Of a stretch of 64,000 bases of DNA, positions 39,362-47,814 are shown piece by piece. The stretch's first letter is position 1. Each line of letters starts with the position of its first letter. Made by a program: the position numbers and the translations under genes. Source of the DNA: Actinomadura hallensis (lineage in GTDB: Bacteria > Actinomycetota > Actinomycetes > Streptosporangiales > Streptosporangiaceae); contig NZ_VFPO01000001.1 of the NCBI RefSeq assembly GCF_006716765.1, positions 992,001-1,056,000 on the forward strand, read 5' to 3'. Under the pieces are notes generated by a model that saw nothing but the letters and a program-made list of their open reading frames with translations, ran no database searches and was not told the origin of the DNA.

Positions 39362-41014
39362 TCAGATCTCCTCGCCCGCCAGGACCTTGTCCGCGTCGAC
39401 GATGCGGTAGGCGTAGCCCTGTTCGGCCAGGAAGCGCTGGCGGTGGGCCGCGTAGTCCTGGTCGAGCGTGTCGCGGGCGACGACGGCGTAGAAGCGGGCG
39501 CCGTGGCCGGACGCCTTGGGGCGCAGCAGACGCCCGAGGCGCTGCGCCTCCTCCTGGCGGGACCCGAACGCGCCGGAGACCTGGACGGCGACGGACGCCT
39601 CCGGAAGGTCGATGGAGAAGTTCGCGACCTTGGAGACGACCAGCACGTCGATCTCCCCGGAGCGGAACGCGTCGAAGAGCCGCTCCCGTTCGCGGACGCG
39701 GGTCTCGCCCTTGATGACGGGCGCGTCCAGCAGCGCTCCGAGTTCGTCCAGCTGGTCGATGTACTGGCCGATGACGAGGGTCTGCTCGCCGCGGTGCCGG
39801 TCCACCAGCGCCTTGACGAGCTTCGTCTTGGTGTCGGTGGTGGCGCAGAAGCGGTAGCGCTCCTCGGGCTCGGCGGTCGCGTAGGCGAGGCGTTCGGAGT
39901 CGGTGAGGGTGACGCGGACCTCGACGCAGTCGGCCGGGGCGATCCACCCCTGGGCCTCCATGTCCTTCCACGGCGCGTCGTAGCGCTTCGGGCCGATGAG
40001 GGAGAACACGTCGCCCTCGCGGCCGTCCTCGCGGACGAGGGTGGCGGTGAGGCCGAGGCGGCGGCGGGCCTGCAGGTCGGCGGTCATGCGGAAGATCGGC
40101 GCGGGCAGCAGGTGCACCTCGTCGTAGACGACGAGGCCCCAGTCGCGGGCGTCGAAGAGTTCGAGGTGGGTGTAGGCGCCCTTCCGGCGCGTCGTCATGA
40201 TCTGGTACGTGGCGATCGTGACGGGCCGGATCTCCTTCTTCGCGCCGGTGTACTCGCCGATCTCGTCCTCGGTGAGGGACGTGCGCCGGACGAGCTCCTG
40301 CTTCCACTGGTGCGCCGAGACGGTGTTGGTGACGAGGATCAGCGTGGTCGCCTGCGCGCGGGCCATGGCGGCGGCGCCGACGATGGTCTTGCCGGCGCCG
40401 CAGGGCAGCACGACGACCCCGGAGCCGCCGTGCCAGAACGCCTCCGCGGCCTCCCGCTGGTAGGAGCGCAGCTCCCAGCCGTCCTCGACGAGGGAGATCT
40501 GGTGGGCCTCCCCGTCGACGTAGCCGGCGAGGTCCTCGGCGGGCCAGCCGAGCTTGAGCAGCGCCTGCTTGAGGGCGCCGCGCTCGCTCGGGTGGACGGC
40601 GACGGTGTCGTCGCCGACCCGTTCGCCGATCATCCCCTTGATCTTCTTGGCGCGCAGCACCTCCTCCAGCACCGACCGGTCGGAGGACGCCAGCACGAGC
40701 CCGTGCGCCGGGTGCTTCTCCAGCCGCAGCCGCCCGTACCGGGCCATGGTGTCGGCGACGTCCACGAGCAGGGCGTGCGGCACGGGGTAGCGGGAGTACC
40801 GCAGCAGCGTGTCGACGACCTGCTCGGCGTCGTGCCCGGCGGCGCGGGCGTTCCACAGGGCGAGCGGCGTCACGCGGTAGGTGTGGACGTGCTCGGGCGC
40901 CCGTTCGAGTTCGGCGAACGGGGCGATCTCCTTGCGGCAGGCGTCGGCCAGCGGGTGGTCGACCTCCAGCAGCAGCGTCTTGTCGGACTGGACGATGAGC
41001 GGACCGTCGGTCAA
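39362..41014 (-). CDS. XPB/ERCC3-type DNA repair helicase
   Basis: 550 residues from TTG 41014. A ~170-residue N-terminal domain typical of bacterial XPB precedes the two RecA folds. Motif I is CGAGKT (Lys209), motif II is YDEVH (298-301), the XPB-specific RED triplet is at 328-330 (LVRED), and motif VI is QRLGRLLRP. The family unwinds DNA in nucleotide-excision repair and transcription in eukaryotes; mycobacterial XPB is a 3'-5' helicase. Next on the same strand, upstream, are a DUF4190 gene and a helicase-associated protein (41848-44229). The start codon choice is weak; no good ribosome-binding site is visible. Confidence 0.95.
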   Translation of the reverse strand: MTDGPLIVQSDKTLLLEVDHPLADACRKEIAPFAELERAPEHVHTYRVTPLALWNARAAGHDAEQVVDTLLRYSRYPVPHALLVDVADTMARYGRLRLEKHPAHGLVLASSDRSVLEEVLRAKKIKGMIGERVGDDTVAVHPSERGALKQALLKLGWPAEDLAGYVDGEAHQISLVEDGWELRSYQREAAEAFWHGGSGVVVLPCGAGKTIVGAAAMARAQATTLILVTNTVSAHQWKQELVRRTSLTEDEIGEYTGAKKEIRPVTIATYQIMTTRRKGAYTHLELFDARDWGLVVYDEVHLLPAPIFRMTADLQARRRLGLTATLVREDGREGDVFSLIGPKRYDAPWKDMEAQGWIAPADCVEVRVTLTDSERLAYATAEPEERYRFCATTDTKTKLVKALVDRHRGEQTLVIGQYIDQLDELGALLDAPVIKGETRVRERERLFDAFRSGEIDVLVVSKVANFSIDLPEASVAVQVSGAFGSRQEEAQRLGRLLRPKASGHGARFYAVVARDTLDQDYAAHRQRFLAEQGYAYRIVDADKVLAGEEI

Positions 41015-41251
41015 GGCGAGAGCCCCCGTCGAGATTCGGCGAACGGTGTCCGGTTCCGGCCGGGCACCGTCCGTGCACGCTACCCGAGGGGCGGTGCCGC
41101 GGAACCCGTGCCGGGCGGGACCACAGGACCCAACGTTCCGCGCCGCCGCGTTATTGCGTCACCGGGCGGACGCGGGACGCCCCGGTGGTCGCGGGCGACC
41201 GCCCGGCGGCGAACGGCGCCGGGACGGTGCGGCGACTACCGGTGGTGACGA

Positions 41252-41656
41252 TCAGTAGGTGGAATCGTAGCCGTTCGACTCGGCGTAGACGACCGCGACG
41301 ACGTAGATGACGATGACGATGAGGCCGAGGACGACCGAGATGCCGAACAGCACCCAGCTCCAGGTGGTGAGCCTCCGCGCGGACTCCGGGTCGGAATGCA
41401 TCCGGCCCATCGCGATGGCGGAGGTGACCACTCCGGGGATGGAGAGGACGCCGCAGCACAGCACCACGCTGACGATGTTGCAGACGAGCGCGGCGACGGT
41501 GGACCCGTTGTTCGGGGGCTTCGTCGGCATTCCGGGGGGTCCGTAGCCGTAGCCCGCGGCGTACGGGTCCGCCGCGTAGGGGTCCCCGCCCCAGCCCTGC
41601 GATCCGCCGTACGGGTCCTGCCAGCCGGGCGGCGGGCTCCCTCCGTATCCGCTCAC
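41252..41656 (-). CDS. DUF4190 membrane protein
   Basis: 134 residues from GTG 41656 (GAGAGGAGA upstream). Residues 1-50 are Gly/Pro/Tyr-rich (DPYAADPYAAGYGYGPPG), then two helices with the DUF4190 pattern: AALVCNIVSVVLCCGVLSIPGVVTSAIAMGRM in parts and WSWVLFGISVVLGLIVIVIYVVAVV. DUF4190 proteins are small actinobacterial membrane proteins of unknown function; the Cys-Cys in helix 1 may be lipid-modified or structural. It lies between the two helicase-related genes with 237 and 191 bases on either side, so it is probably transcribed alone. Confidence 0.85.
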   Translation of the reverse strand: MSGYGGSPPPGWQDPYGGSQGWGGDPYAADPYAAGYGYGPPGMPTKPPNNGSTVAALVCNIVSVVLCCGVLSIPGVVTSAIAMGRMHSDPESARRLTTWSWVLFGISVVLGLIVIVIYVVAVVYAESNGYDSTY

Positions 41657-41847
41657 GGACAGTCTCCTCTCGCCCAAGCTGGTTCAAAGTACGACTAAAT
41701 CGACAGAAGCAGGGTTCCGCCGCGGCCGCAACCGGCCTCTGTACGACCCCGTCCCGTGATCATCACAGAAATCCGGCGCGACGGACATGCGAGGAGTGGC
41801 GGCCGGGACTCACCGGACGGTGCCGCGCCGCGTTCGCCGGCCGGGCG

Positions 41848-44229
41848 TCACGGGGCGGGGTCGTCGGCGATCTCGGACACACCGGTGATGCGGTGCAGGG
41901 CGAAGCGGTGGACGGCGGCGCGGGTGGCGTCGTAGCCGGTGAGGAAGCCGCCCTCGACGCGGACGGGTTCCACGATGCGGCTGGACGCCTGTCCCTGCTG
42001 GTCGAGGTACCCGATCCAGACCCGCCCGCCGCGTTCGACGGCCTCGCGGAGACGCTCGATGGTGGCCAGCGCAGGGGACCGGGGAGGCGCGCCGGACAGG
42101 GCGTCGGCGGCGCGGAGCCGGGCCTGCTCGGCGCCGTGCGCGGACGCCTCGTCCCCGGCCCGCAGGGCGCGGACGGCCGCGGAGATCATGGCGGCGTCGG
42201 TGCGCTCCTCCGGCCGGACCCGGACGATCTCGGCGGTCGGCGGGGGATCGGCGCGCCGCGCGTCCGGCCGGGTCACGATCACGCCTCCGCCGGGCGCCTC
42301 GGCGACGGGCGCCAGGCCCATCGCGCGGAGCCCGTCGAGCAGGTCGGTGCGCTGCAGCGCGGACGCGAGGACGGTGGGGGCGAGACGGTGCAGCCGCAGC
42401 GCCTCCGAGCGGCGGTCGGCGAGGATCTCGTCCAGCGTGGCGGGCGAGTCGGTGCGGACGTAGGAGGACAGGGCCCCGACGCGCAGGTGGCCGTGCCGGC
42501 GCGCGACGTCCTCGATCAGGTAGACGAGCGGCTGCGGCAGCGGCGTCGCCGAGTGCCGGGTCAGCAGCTCGGTGACGTCGGCGGCGGTGCGCCCGGCGTC
42601 CAGCGCGCGGCGGATCGACTCGGCCGTGAAGCGGTACACGGTGGCGCCGCCGGTGGACTCGACGTCGGCGGCGAGGGCGAGCTCGCGGGCGAGGTCGGTG
42701 ACCAGCGGGCCCGGCGCGATCGCGGTGAGGTCGGCCTGGATGACGATCTCGTCGACCGGGTCGGGCAGGTGCTTCTCCAGCCGCGGCTCGGGGTCGTCGC
42801 CGGCGAGCAGGTCGCGGGCGAACGGGGCGAGCCCCCCGAAGCCGGTGACGCCGAGGGCGGCGGCCTCGCGCAGCGTCCAGCCGACGAGCCGGTCGCGGGC
42901 CGGCCCGCCGCGGCGGGGCCGCAGCCACGCGAGGCGGGCGCGCAGGGCGTCCTCGGCGACGGCGGCGCCCGGCCCGGCGTCGGCGAGGATCTCCAGCACG
43001 GCCCGGCGGATGGACGGCGCGCTGCTGCGCACCATCGCCTCGCTCAGCGCGTTGATGAGCCGGTCGCGGTCGTCGCGCTCCCCGGCGAGCCCGGCGACGC
43101 GGTCGGACTTCAGCCAGCCGCGGGCGAGCTCGGTCCAGCGGCCCGCGGTGTCGCGCATGAGCCACAGGTCGTAGGCGGGGGTGGGCAGCCATTCGCCGTC
43201 GAGGTCGCCGCTGCGGGTCAGCAGCCCGGCCGCGTACGCGACCTCGACGAGCAGCGCGGCGTGCCATTCGGGGACGTCCAGGAACCCGGCCGCGGCGCGC
43301 AGGTCGCGGACGGCGAGGCCGCCGCTGCGCAGGACGGGCGGCGGTTCCAGCCCCCAGCGCTCCAGCAGCTCCTCGGTGAGCCGGACCGTGGTCGCCGCCT
43401 CGCCCGCCGCGGCGCGCACCACGGCGTCCTCGCCGCGCGGCCCGCCCGGCGGCGGGGTGAGCGGCGGCGGCTCGGGCGGGACGTCGCGGAACAGGCGCCC
43501 GCCGCGCAGGTGCAGTGCGATCTCGCGGGGGAGGGTGACGGTGCGGTCGTCCTCGGCGGCGAGGAGGCCGCGGGCGAGGAGCCGCTCGATCGGGGTGTCG
43601 GCGATGCCGACCCGGACGGGGCGGCGCGCGTCGGCGACCCGCCCGACCGGCGGGCCCCACGTCAGGGCGTCGAGGGCGGCCCGCGCCTCCGGCCCGGCGT
43701 CGTCGATGAGGGGGCCGGGGTCCTCCAGGAGTTCGGTGAGGCGCCGCAGGAGGGCCGCGGCGTCGGGGAACCCGCGGGGCTCCTTTCCCTGCAGGTCGGT
43801 GACCAGGTCGGCGAGCCGTTCGGCGGGGTATCCGGCGAACGCCTCCCGGATCGGCGGGCCGAGGCCCGCGGGGTGCGGCAGGCCGTGCCGGACGCCGGGC
43901 GCCGGGCAGAGCGTCCCGTTCCCCCAGGCGAGCCCGTGCCGCCGGAGCGTTCCGAGTGCGCCGGCGACCTGCTCGGGGGAGGCGCCGACGGCGTCGGCGA
44001 GCGCGTCGGGGCCGGCGGGGGCGGGGACGACGAGCAGGGCCTCGAGGACGGCGAGCGTGAAGCGGTCGAGCCGGTCGAGGGCGCGGGAGATCGCGGCGGG
44101 CGTCGCGGCGCGGGCGGCGAGGGCGGTCAGGTCGGCGGGGACGGGCGCGAGCAGCTCGGGACGCGCGGACAGCAGCGCGTGAAGCTCGTCGTCGCCTCGC
44201 CCGCGCAACCAGTCCGCATACGTTTCCAT
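41848..44229 (-). CDS. Helicase-associated protein (XPB-linked, WYL-like end)
   Basis: 793 residues from ATG 44229, with GGGGAG upstream. It lacks Walker motifs, so it is not itself a helicase. The middle has the helicase C-terminal-type domain (DEIVIQADLTAIAPGPLV, then VYRFTAESIRRALDAG and RHGHLRVGALSSYVR), and the end resembles a WYL-type fold (RVWIGYLDQQGQASSRIVEPVRVEGGFLTGYD in parts). The family is annotated helicase-associated domain and occurs near XPB in actinomycetes, as here. It could recruit or regulate the helicase at damaged DNA; that is inference from linkage. Confidence 0.85.
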   Translation of the reverse strand: METYADWLRGRGDDELHALLSARPELLAPVPADLTALAARAATPAAISRALDRLDRFTLAVLEALLVVPAPAGPDALADAVGASPEQVAGALGTLRRHGLAWGNGTLCPAPGVRHGLPHPAGLGPPIREAFAGYPAERLADLVTDLQGKEPRGFPDAAALLRRLTELLEDPGPLIDDAGPEARAALDALTWGPPVGRVADARRPVRVGIADTPIERLLARGLLAAEDDRTVTLPREIALHLRGGRLFRDVPPEPPPLTPPPGGPRGEDAVVRAAAGEAATTVRLTEELLERWGLEPPPVLRSGGLAVRDLRAAAGFLDVPEWHAALLVEVAYAAGLLTRSGDLDGEWLPTPAYDLWLMRDTAGRWTELARGWLKSDRVAGLAGERDDRDRLINALSEAMVRSSAPSIRRAVLEILADAGPGAAVAEDALRARLAWLRPRRGGPARDRLVGWTLREAAALGVTGFGGLAPFARDLLAGDDPEPRLEKHLPDPVDEIVIQADLTAIAPGPLVTDLARELALAADVESTGGATVYRFTAESIRRALDAGRTAADVTELLTRHSATPLPQPLVYLIEDVARRHGHLRVGALSSYVRTDSPATLDEILADRRSEALRLHRLAPTVLASALQRTDLLDGLRAMGLAPVAEAPGGGVIVTRPDARRADPPPTAEIVRVRPEERTDAAMISAAVRALRAGDEASAHGAEQARLRAADALSGAPPRSPALATIERLREAVERGGRVWIGYLDQQGQASSRIVEPVRVEGGFLTGYDATRAAVHRFALHRITGVSEIADDPAP

Positions 44230-44374
44230 GCCGCTCCCCAACTTTAGGCGGCGCACACGCCGCCCCGTCCGGGCCCCTCAAGGGTAGGAGCCCGCGCGGA
44301 CCGCCCGGTTCGCCGCGGGCACGAGAACATCGGCGACCCGCGGGCGGCGCCGCGGGAGGCCGGTCCCGCCGGGG

Positions 44375-44992
44375 TCAGGTGGCGGGGGTGCGGTCCAGGT
44401 GCATCAGCCCGAGTCCGAGCCGCGCCCAGCCCTCCACGAACCGCTTCTCGTCGATGCGCTTCGGCGGCTCGTACATCGACTCGTTCGCCAGCCAGTAGTT
44501 CACGACCGCGCCGCCGAGGATCGAGGCGATGGCGGCCCAGTCCTCGTCGGCGCCCTCGAACTCGGGCTGCGAGGACAGCCAGGTCGCTATCCCGTCGTAC
44601 AGCGGGTTGACGATGCCCTCGCGCATCTCGGCGACGAGGTGGGGGAACTGGTCGAGGTCACGGAACAGCACCCGGATGAGGTCCTGCTCCTCGCGCATCT
44701 TGGCCAGCCCGGCCTGGCACGTCATCCTCAGCCGGACCTCCAGCGGCCGGTCCTCGTAGACGGTCGCCTGGTCGAGGACCTCGCTGATCTGCTTGCGGGT
44801 CCGCTCGATGTGCTCGCGGATGGCGGAGGCGAGGACCTCCTCCTTGGACCTGAAGTGGCGGTAGAGCCCGCCCGCGCCCGGCGACAGCCCCGCGGCCGCC
44901 TCTATCTCGGCGACCGAGGTCGCGGCGTAGCCGCGGTCGGCGAAGAGTCGGAGCGACTCGGCCACGATCCGATCGCGCGTAGATGTCGTCAT
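44375..44992 (-). CDS. TetR/AcrR-family regulator
   Basis: 205 residues. The N-terminal HTH is TRDRIVAESLRLFADRGYAATSVAEIEAAAGLSPGAGGLYRHFRSKEEVLA in parts. The following eight-helix ligand domain has no special motif. TetR repressors bind a palindrome near their own promoter; the 168-base divergent region to the GNAT gene contains CCGTACGG at about 45049-45056 as a possible site. The regulated gene could be the divergent GNAT gene. Ligand unknown. Confidence 0.92.
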   Translation of the reverse strand: MTTSTRDRIVAESLRLFADRGYAATSVAEIEAAAGLSPGAGGLYRHFRSKEEVLASAIREHIERTRKQISEVLDQATVYEDRPLEVRLRMTCQAGLAKMREEQDLIRVLFRDLDQFPHLVAEMREGIVNPLYDGIATWLSSQPEFEGADEDWAAIASILGGAVVNYWLANESMYEPPKRIDEKRFVEGWARLGLGLMHLDRTPAT

Positions 44993-45160
44993 GGTGATGA
45001 AAGCCTCCGTGAGAACACTAAGGCATCGGCGACCTGCGGGACGCCGCGTCCGTACGGCACGCCCCGAATTCGTGATCCGGCTCGCACCGGCCCGGAGGCG
45101 ACTAGAGTTTCACTCCTCCGCGCCCCGTCGCCGGAAGGGGCCGTCGTGGAGAGGTCGGCG

Positions 45161-45643
45161 ATGTTCATGTCTCCGCGGAAGGCGGCCGACGGAGCCTTCC
45201 TGCCCGAGGACTTCGTGGTCCCCACGCTGGTGGCCGGTCCCCGGTTCCAGATCCGCCCGATCACCGTGCACGACGTGGTCAAGGACTACGGCGCCGTGAT
45301 CGGCAGCCTGGACCGGCTCGCCGGGCGGTTCGGGCCCGAGTGGGGATGGCCGGACCGCGAGTTCACCTTCGAGCAGGCCCTGATCGACGTCGCGTGGCTG
45401 CAGAAGCAGGGGCAGCTCCGGCGCTCGTTCAGCTACGTCGTGATCACGCCGGACGGGGAGCGGCAGCTCGGCCGCATCCACGTCGCGCCGTCCGACGACC
45501 CGGACGCCGACGCGGTCGTGGTGTTCTGGGTCCGCGCCGACGAGGAGAACTCCGCCCTGGAGAAGGAGCTGGAGGAGTTCGTCCGGGAGTGGGTCACGAC
45601 CGCCTGGCCGTTCGAGACGGTCCGCTTCCCCGGACGGGACTGA
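45161..45643 (+). CDS. GNAT-like acetyltransferase
   Basis: 160 residues from ATG 45161 (GGAGAGG upstream; ATG 45167 also possible). The fold pattern agrees with GNAT: FQIRPITVHDVVKDY at the start, SYVVITPDGERQLGRIHVAPS as the central strands, VVFWVRADEEN, and a long helix LEKELEEFVREWV. The acetyl-CoA loop (RxxGxG/A) is not obvious in this form, so activity is uncertain. It is divergent from a TetR gene. Substrate unknown. Confidence 0.65.
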   Translation: MFMSPRKAADGAFLPEDFVVPTLVAGPRFQIRPITVHDVVKDYGAVIGSLDRLAGRFGPEWGWPDREFTFEQALIDVAWLQKQGQLRRSFSYVVITPDGERQLGRIHVAPSDDPDADAVVVFWVRADEENSALEKELEEFVREWVTTAWPFETVRFPGRD

Positions 45644-45695
45644 GCCCCCGGGCCGGCACCGAGCGTCCCCCGAGCGGGACTGGGCGGCCGAGGGG

Positions 45696-46175
45696 TCAGT
45701 CCAGGCGGCGGATGAGGCCGACCAGGATGCGGCCGGCCACGAGGTAGACCAGGGCGGCGAGGCCGTAGTTGACGGCGACCTCGACCTTGGGGTCGGCGGG
45801 CTGGAACACGTCCTTGAACTGCCACGACAGGTCGCCGGCGCGTTCGCCGAACCAGTTCACGATGCCGTTCGCGGTGTTGGCCTCGAACGCGACGAACACG
45901 ATGTGCACGGCGAGGATCAGCACGACGACCGTGGTGAGGACGGAGACGACCGTGGCGGCGACGCCGGCGGCCCGGCGGCGGACCGCCGCGGCGCCGGCCG
46001 CGAACGAGCGGGTCCGCGGGGCGCGGTGCTCGCCGCCCGGTTCGCTGCGGGCCGGTTCGCTGCGGGCCGGTTCGCTGCGGGCCGGTTCGGTGCGGGTCGG
46101 CGCGTGCTCGCTCGTCCGGGTGGGCCCGCTCCCGCCGGGATGCTGATCCAGCGGCCGATCGGGGTTCTCTGCCAT
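45696..46175 (-). CDS. Membrane protein with a pentapeptide-repeat N-terminus
   Basis: 159 residues. The N-terminal half is polar with four PARSE repeats, encoded by the 15-base unit TTCGCTGCGGGCCGG repeated at about 46030-46095. Two membrane helices follow: VVSVLTTVVVLILAVHIVFVAF and NYGLAALVYLVAGRILVGLI. The middle FGERAGDLSWQFKDVFQPADPKVEVAVNYG is typical of a small actinobacterial YggT-like/DUF membrane protein that I cannot name. It converges with the GNAT gene. GGAGG stands before the ATG. Confidence 0.7.
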   Translation of the reverse strand: MAENPDRPLDQHPGGSGPTRTSEHAPTRTEPARSEPARSEPARSEPGGEHRAPRTRSFAAGAAAVRRRAAGVAATVVSVLTTVVVLILAVHIVFVAFEANTANGIVNWFGERAGDLSWQFKDVFQPADPKVEVAVNYGLAALVYLVAGRILVGLIRRLD

Positions 46176-46486
46176 TGACGGCCTCCTTCACCGGGAGGGG
46201 ACTTCGCGGGGGCGGACGGTCCGGCTTGCGGCCAGATCGTCCTTTTGCTTCGGGTGGCGTGTTCGGGTCCTGCGTTTTCCCTGGTCAGATGGTTTGTGGT
46301 CGGGGGGTCGGGTATGACGTCGGCACGGGCCGCCGTTCGGTGGGAACCGGGTCCACCAGTCCCGGTCACAACGGAACGGCTCCCGCGCGGAAGGTTCCCG
46401 CGCTCTCCTACTCGGATCCCGTCGCATCGCCACTACCAGGAGAGCGCGGGTCTTCGCGCGTGTCCAGCCCCCCTACCCTGTGGGGC
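46176..46486. other. Divergent intergenic region, promoters only
   Basis: About 310 bases between the minus-strand membrane protein and the HAD gene. No gene seen. A TACCCT hexamer at 46474-46479, seven bases before the HAD GTG, is a possible -10 element for a leaderless transcript. The middle part (46240-46310) is AT-richer. Confidence 0.45.
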
Positions 46487-47131
46487 GTGTCCACCCTTGA
46501 TCCCCCGCGGTCCTCCGACACCGCCCTCGCCATCGGCTTCGACCTCGACCTGACCCTGGCCGACACCCGGTCCGGCATCGCCGCCGTGTACTCCGCCCTG
46601 GCCGCGGAGACCGGCGTGCCGATCGACACGGACCAGGTCGTCCGCCGTATCGGCCCTCCGCTGGAGGTGGAGCTCGGGTACTGGTTCCCGGAGGACGAGG
46701 TCCCCGCGATGGCGGCGCGCTACAGAGAGATCTACGCCGGCATCGCGATCCCGGCGACCGTCCTCATGCCGGGGGCGGCCGACGCGCTGGACGCGGTGCG
46801 CGCGAACCGCGGGAAGGTGGTGGTCGTGTCGGGCAAGAACCAGGCCGACACCGAGCGGACCGTCGCCCACCTCGGGCTCGACGTGGACGCGGTGGTCGGC
46901 GGGGTGTTCGGGGCGGGCAAGGGCGTCGCCCTGCGCGAGCACGGCGCGGCGGCCTACGTCGGAGACCACACGGGCGACGTGGACGCCGCCCGGGCAGCGT
47001 CGGCGACGGCGGTGGGGGTCGCGACGGGCCCGTTCGACGCGGAGGCGCTCGCCGCGTACGGGGCGGACGTCGTCCTGCCGGACCTGCTGGCCTTTCCCGA
47101 CTGGCTGAAGTCGTTCGCGGCGGTCCCGTGA
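46487..47131 (+). CDS. HAD-family hydrolase (phosphatase-like)
   Basis: 214 residues from GTG 46487. HAD motif I is GFDLDLTLADT, motif II VVVVSGK, motif III the Lys in GAGKGVALREHG, and motif IV YVGDHTGDVDAARA, so all catalytic parts are present. The cap domain is of the small helical type, as in phosphoglycolate phosphatases. Substrate cannot be read. No Shine-Dalgarno precedes the GTG; a TACCCT box seven bases upstream suggests a leaderless mRNA. It lies directly before the cold-shock gene. Confidence 0.9.
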   Translation: MSTLDPPRSSDTALAIGFDLDLTLADTRSGIAAVYSALAAETGVPIDTDQVVRRIGPPLEVELGYWFPEDEVPAMAARYREIYAGIAIPATVLMPGAADALDAVRANRGKVVVVSGKNQADTERTVAHLGLDVDAVVGGVFGAGKGVALREHGAAAYVGDHTGDVDAARAASATAVGVATGPFDAEALAAYGADVVLPDLLAFPDWLKSFAAVP

Positions 47132-47193
47132 CCGGTCGCGGCGGCCGGCGCCACGCCCCGTGCGGACGCGGAGGCGGACGGCGTACGATCAAG

Positions 47194-47213
47194 GTATGAC
47201 CATGTAGTCATAC
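47194..47213. promoter_or_regulatory. 20-bp inverted repeat before the cold-shock gene
   Basis: GTATGAC and GTCATAC form a perfect 7-bp inverted repeat with a 6-bp centre, about 160 bases before the cold-shock start and just after the HAD gene. It is AT-rich against its surroundings and of operator size. No regulator can be assigned. Confidence 0.5.
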
Positions 47214-47374
47214 GCGAGGCGCATCGCGATAATCGGATGCTCTCTTAGTGCGTGCGGGATAGCTTCTTTTACGGTCTCGCGGGCGTCGCGTAGGGCACCC
47301 CTGTGTGTACACCGGCGCGCGACGAGGCACTAATCTTGTGGTCGATTCAGGACGATTACCGAACGAGGTCTCCG

Positions 47375-47770
47375 GTGCCGACTGGCAAGGTCAAGTGGTA
47401 CGACTCCGACAAGGGGTTCGGCTTCCTCACGCGTGACGACGGCGGTGAGGTCTTCGTGCATTCCTCGGCGCTGCCGAGCGGGGTCGCGACGCTCAGGCCC
47501 GGCCAGCGCGTCGAGTTCGGTGTGGTCGAGGGGCGCAGGGGCCAGCAGGCGCTCCAGGTCCAGGTCCTGGAGTCGCTGCCGTCGGTCGAGAAGACCATCG
47601 CCAAGCAGCGGCGCAAGAAGCCGGACGAGATGGTCGTCATCACCGAGGACCTCATCAAGCTCCTCGACGGGATATCCAACACCTACCGGCGCGGCAAGCA
47701 CCCGTCCTCGGCGGAGGCCAAGAAGATCGCCACCGTGCTCCGGGCGGTCGCCGACGACCTGGCCCCCTGA
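47375..47770 (+). CDS. Cold-shock-domain protein with a C-terminal extension
   Basis: 131 residues from GTG 47375 (GAGGTCTCC upstream). The cold-shock fold is in residues 1-65: GKVKWYDSDKGFGFLTRDDGGEVFVHSSAL has both RNP motifs (KGFGFL and VFVH). The remaining 65 residues form a basic-acidic helical extension (KTIAKQRRKKPDEMVVITEDLIKLLDGI), double the usual CspA length of about 67. Such long forms are a distinct actinomycete subgroup. It binds single-stranded nucleic acid; the extension's role is unknown. The long 5' region (240 bases from the HAD gene) may hold regulatory structure. Confidence 0.93.
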   Translation: MPTGKVKWYDSDKGFGFLTRDDGGEVFVHSSALPSGVATLRPGQRVEFGVVEGRRGQQALQVQVLESLPSVEKTIAKQRRKKPDEMVVITEDLIKLLDGISNTYRRGKHPSSAEAKKIATVLRAVADDLAP

Positions 47771-47814
47771 CGCGCCCCTCCGGCGAAGCCGTCCCGGCGG
47801 GTTTCCGGGCGGTC

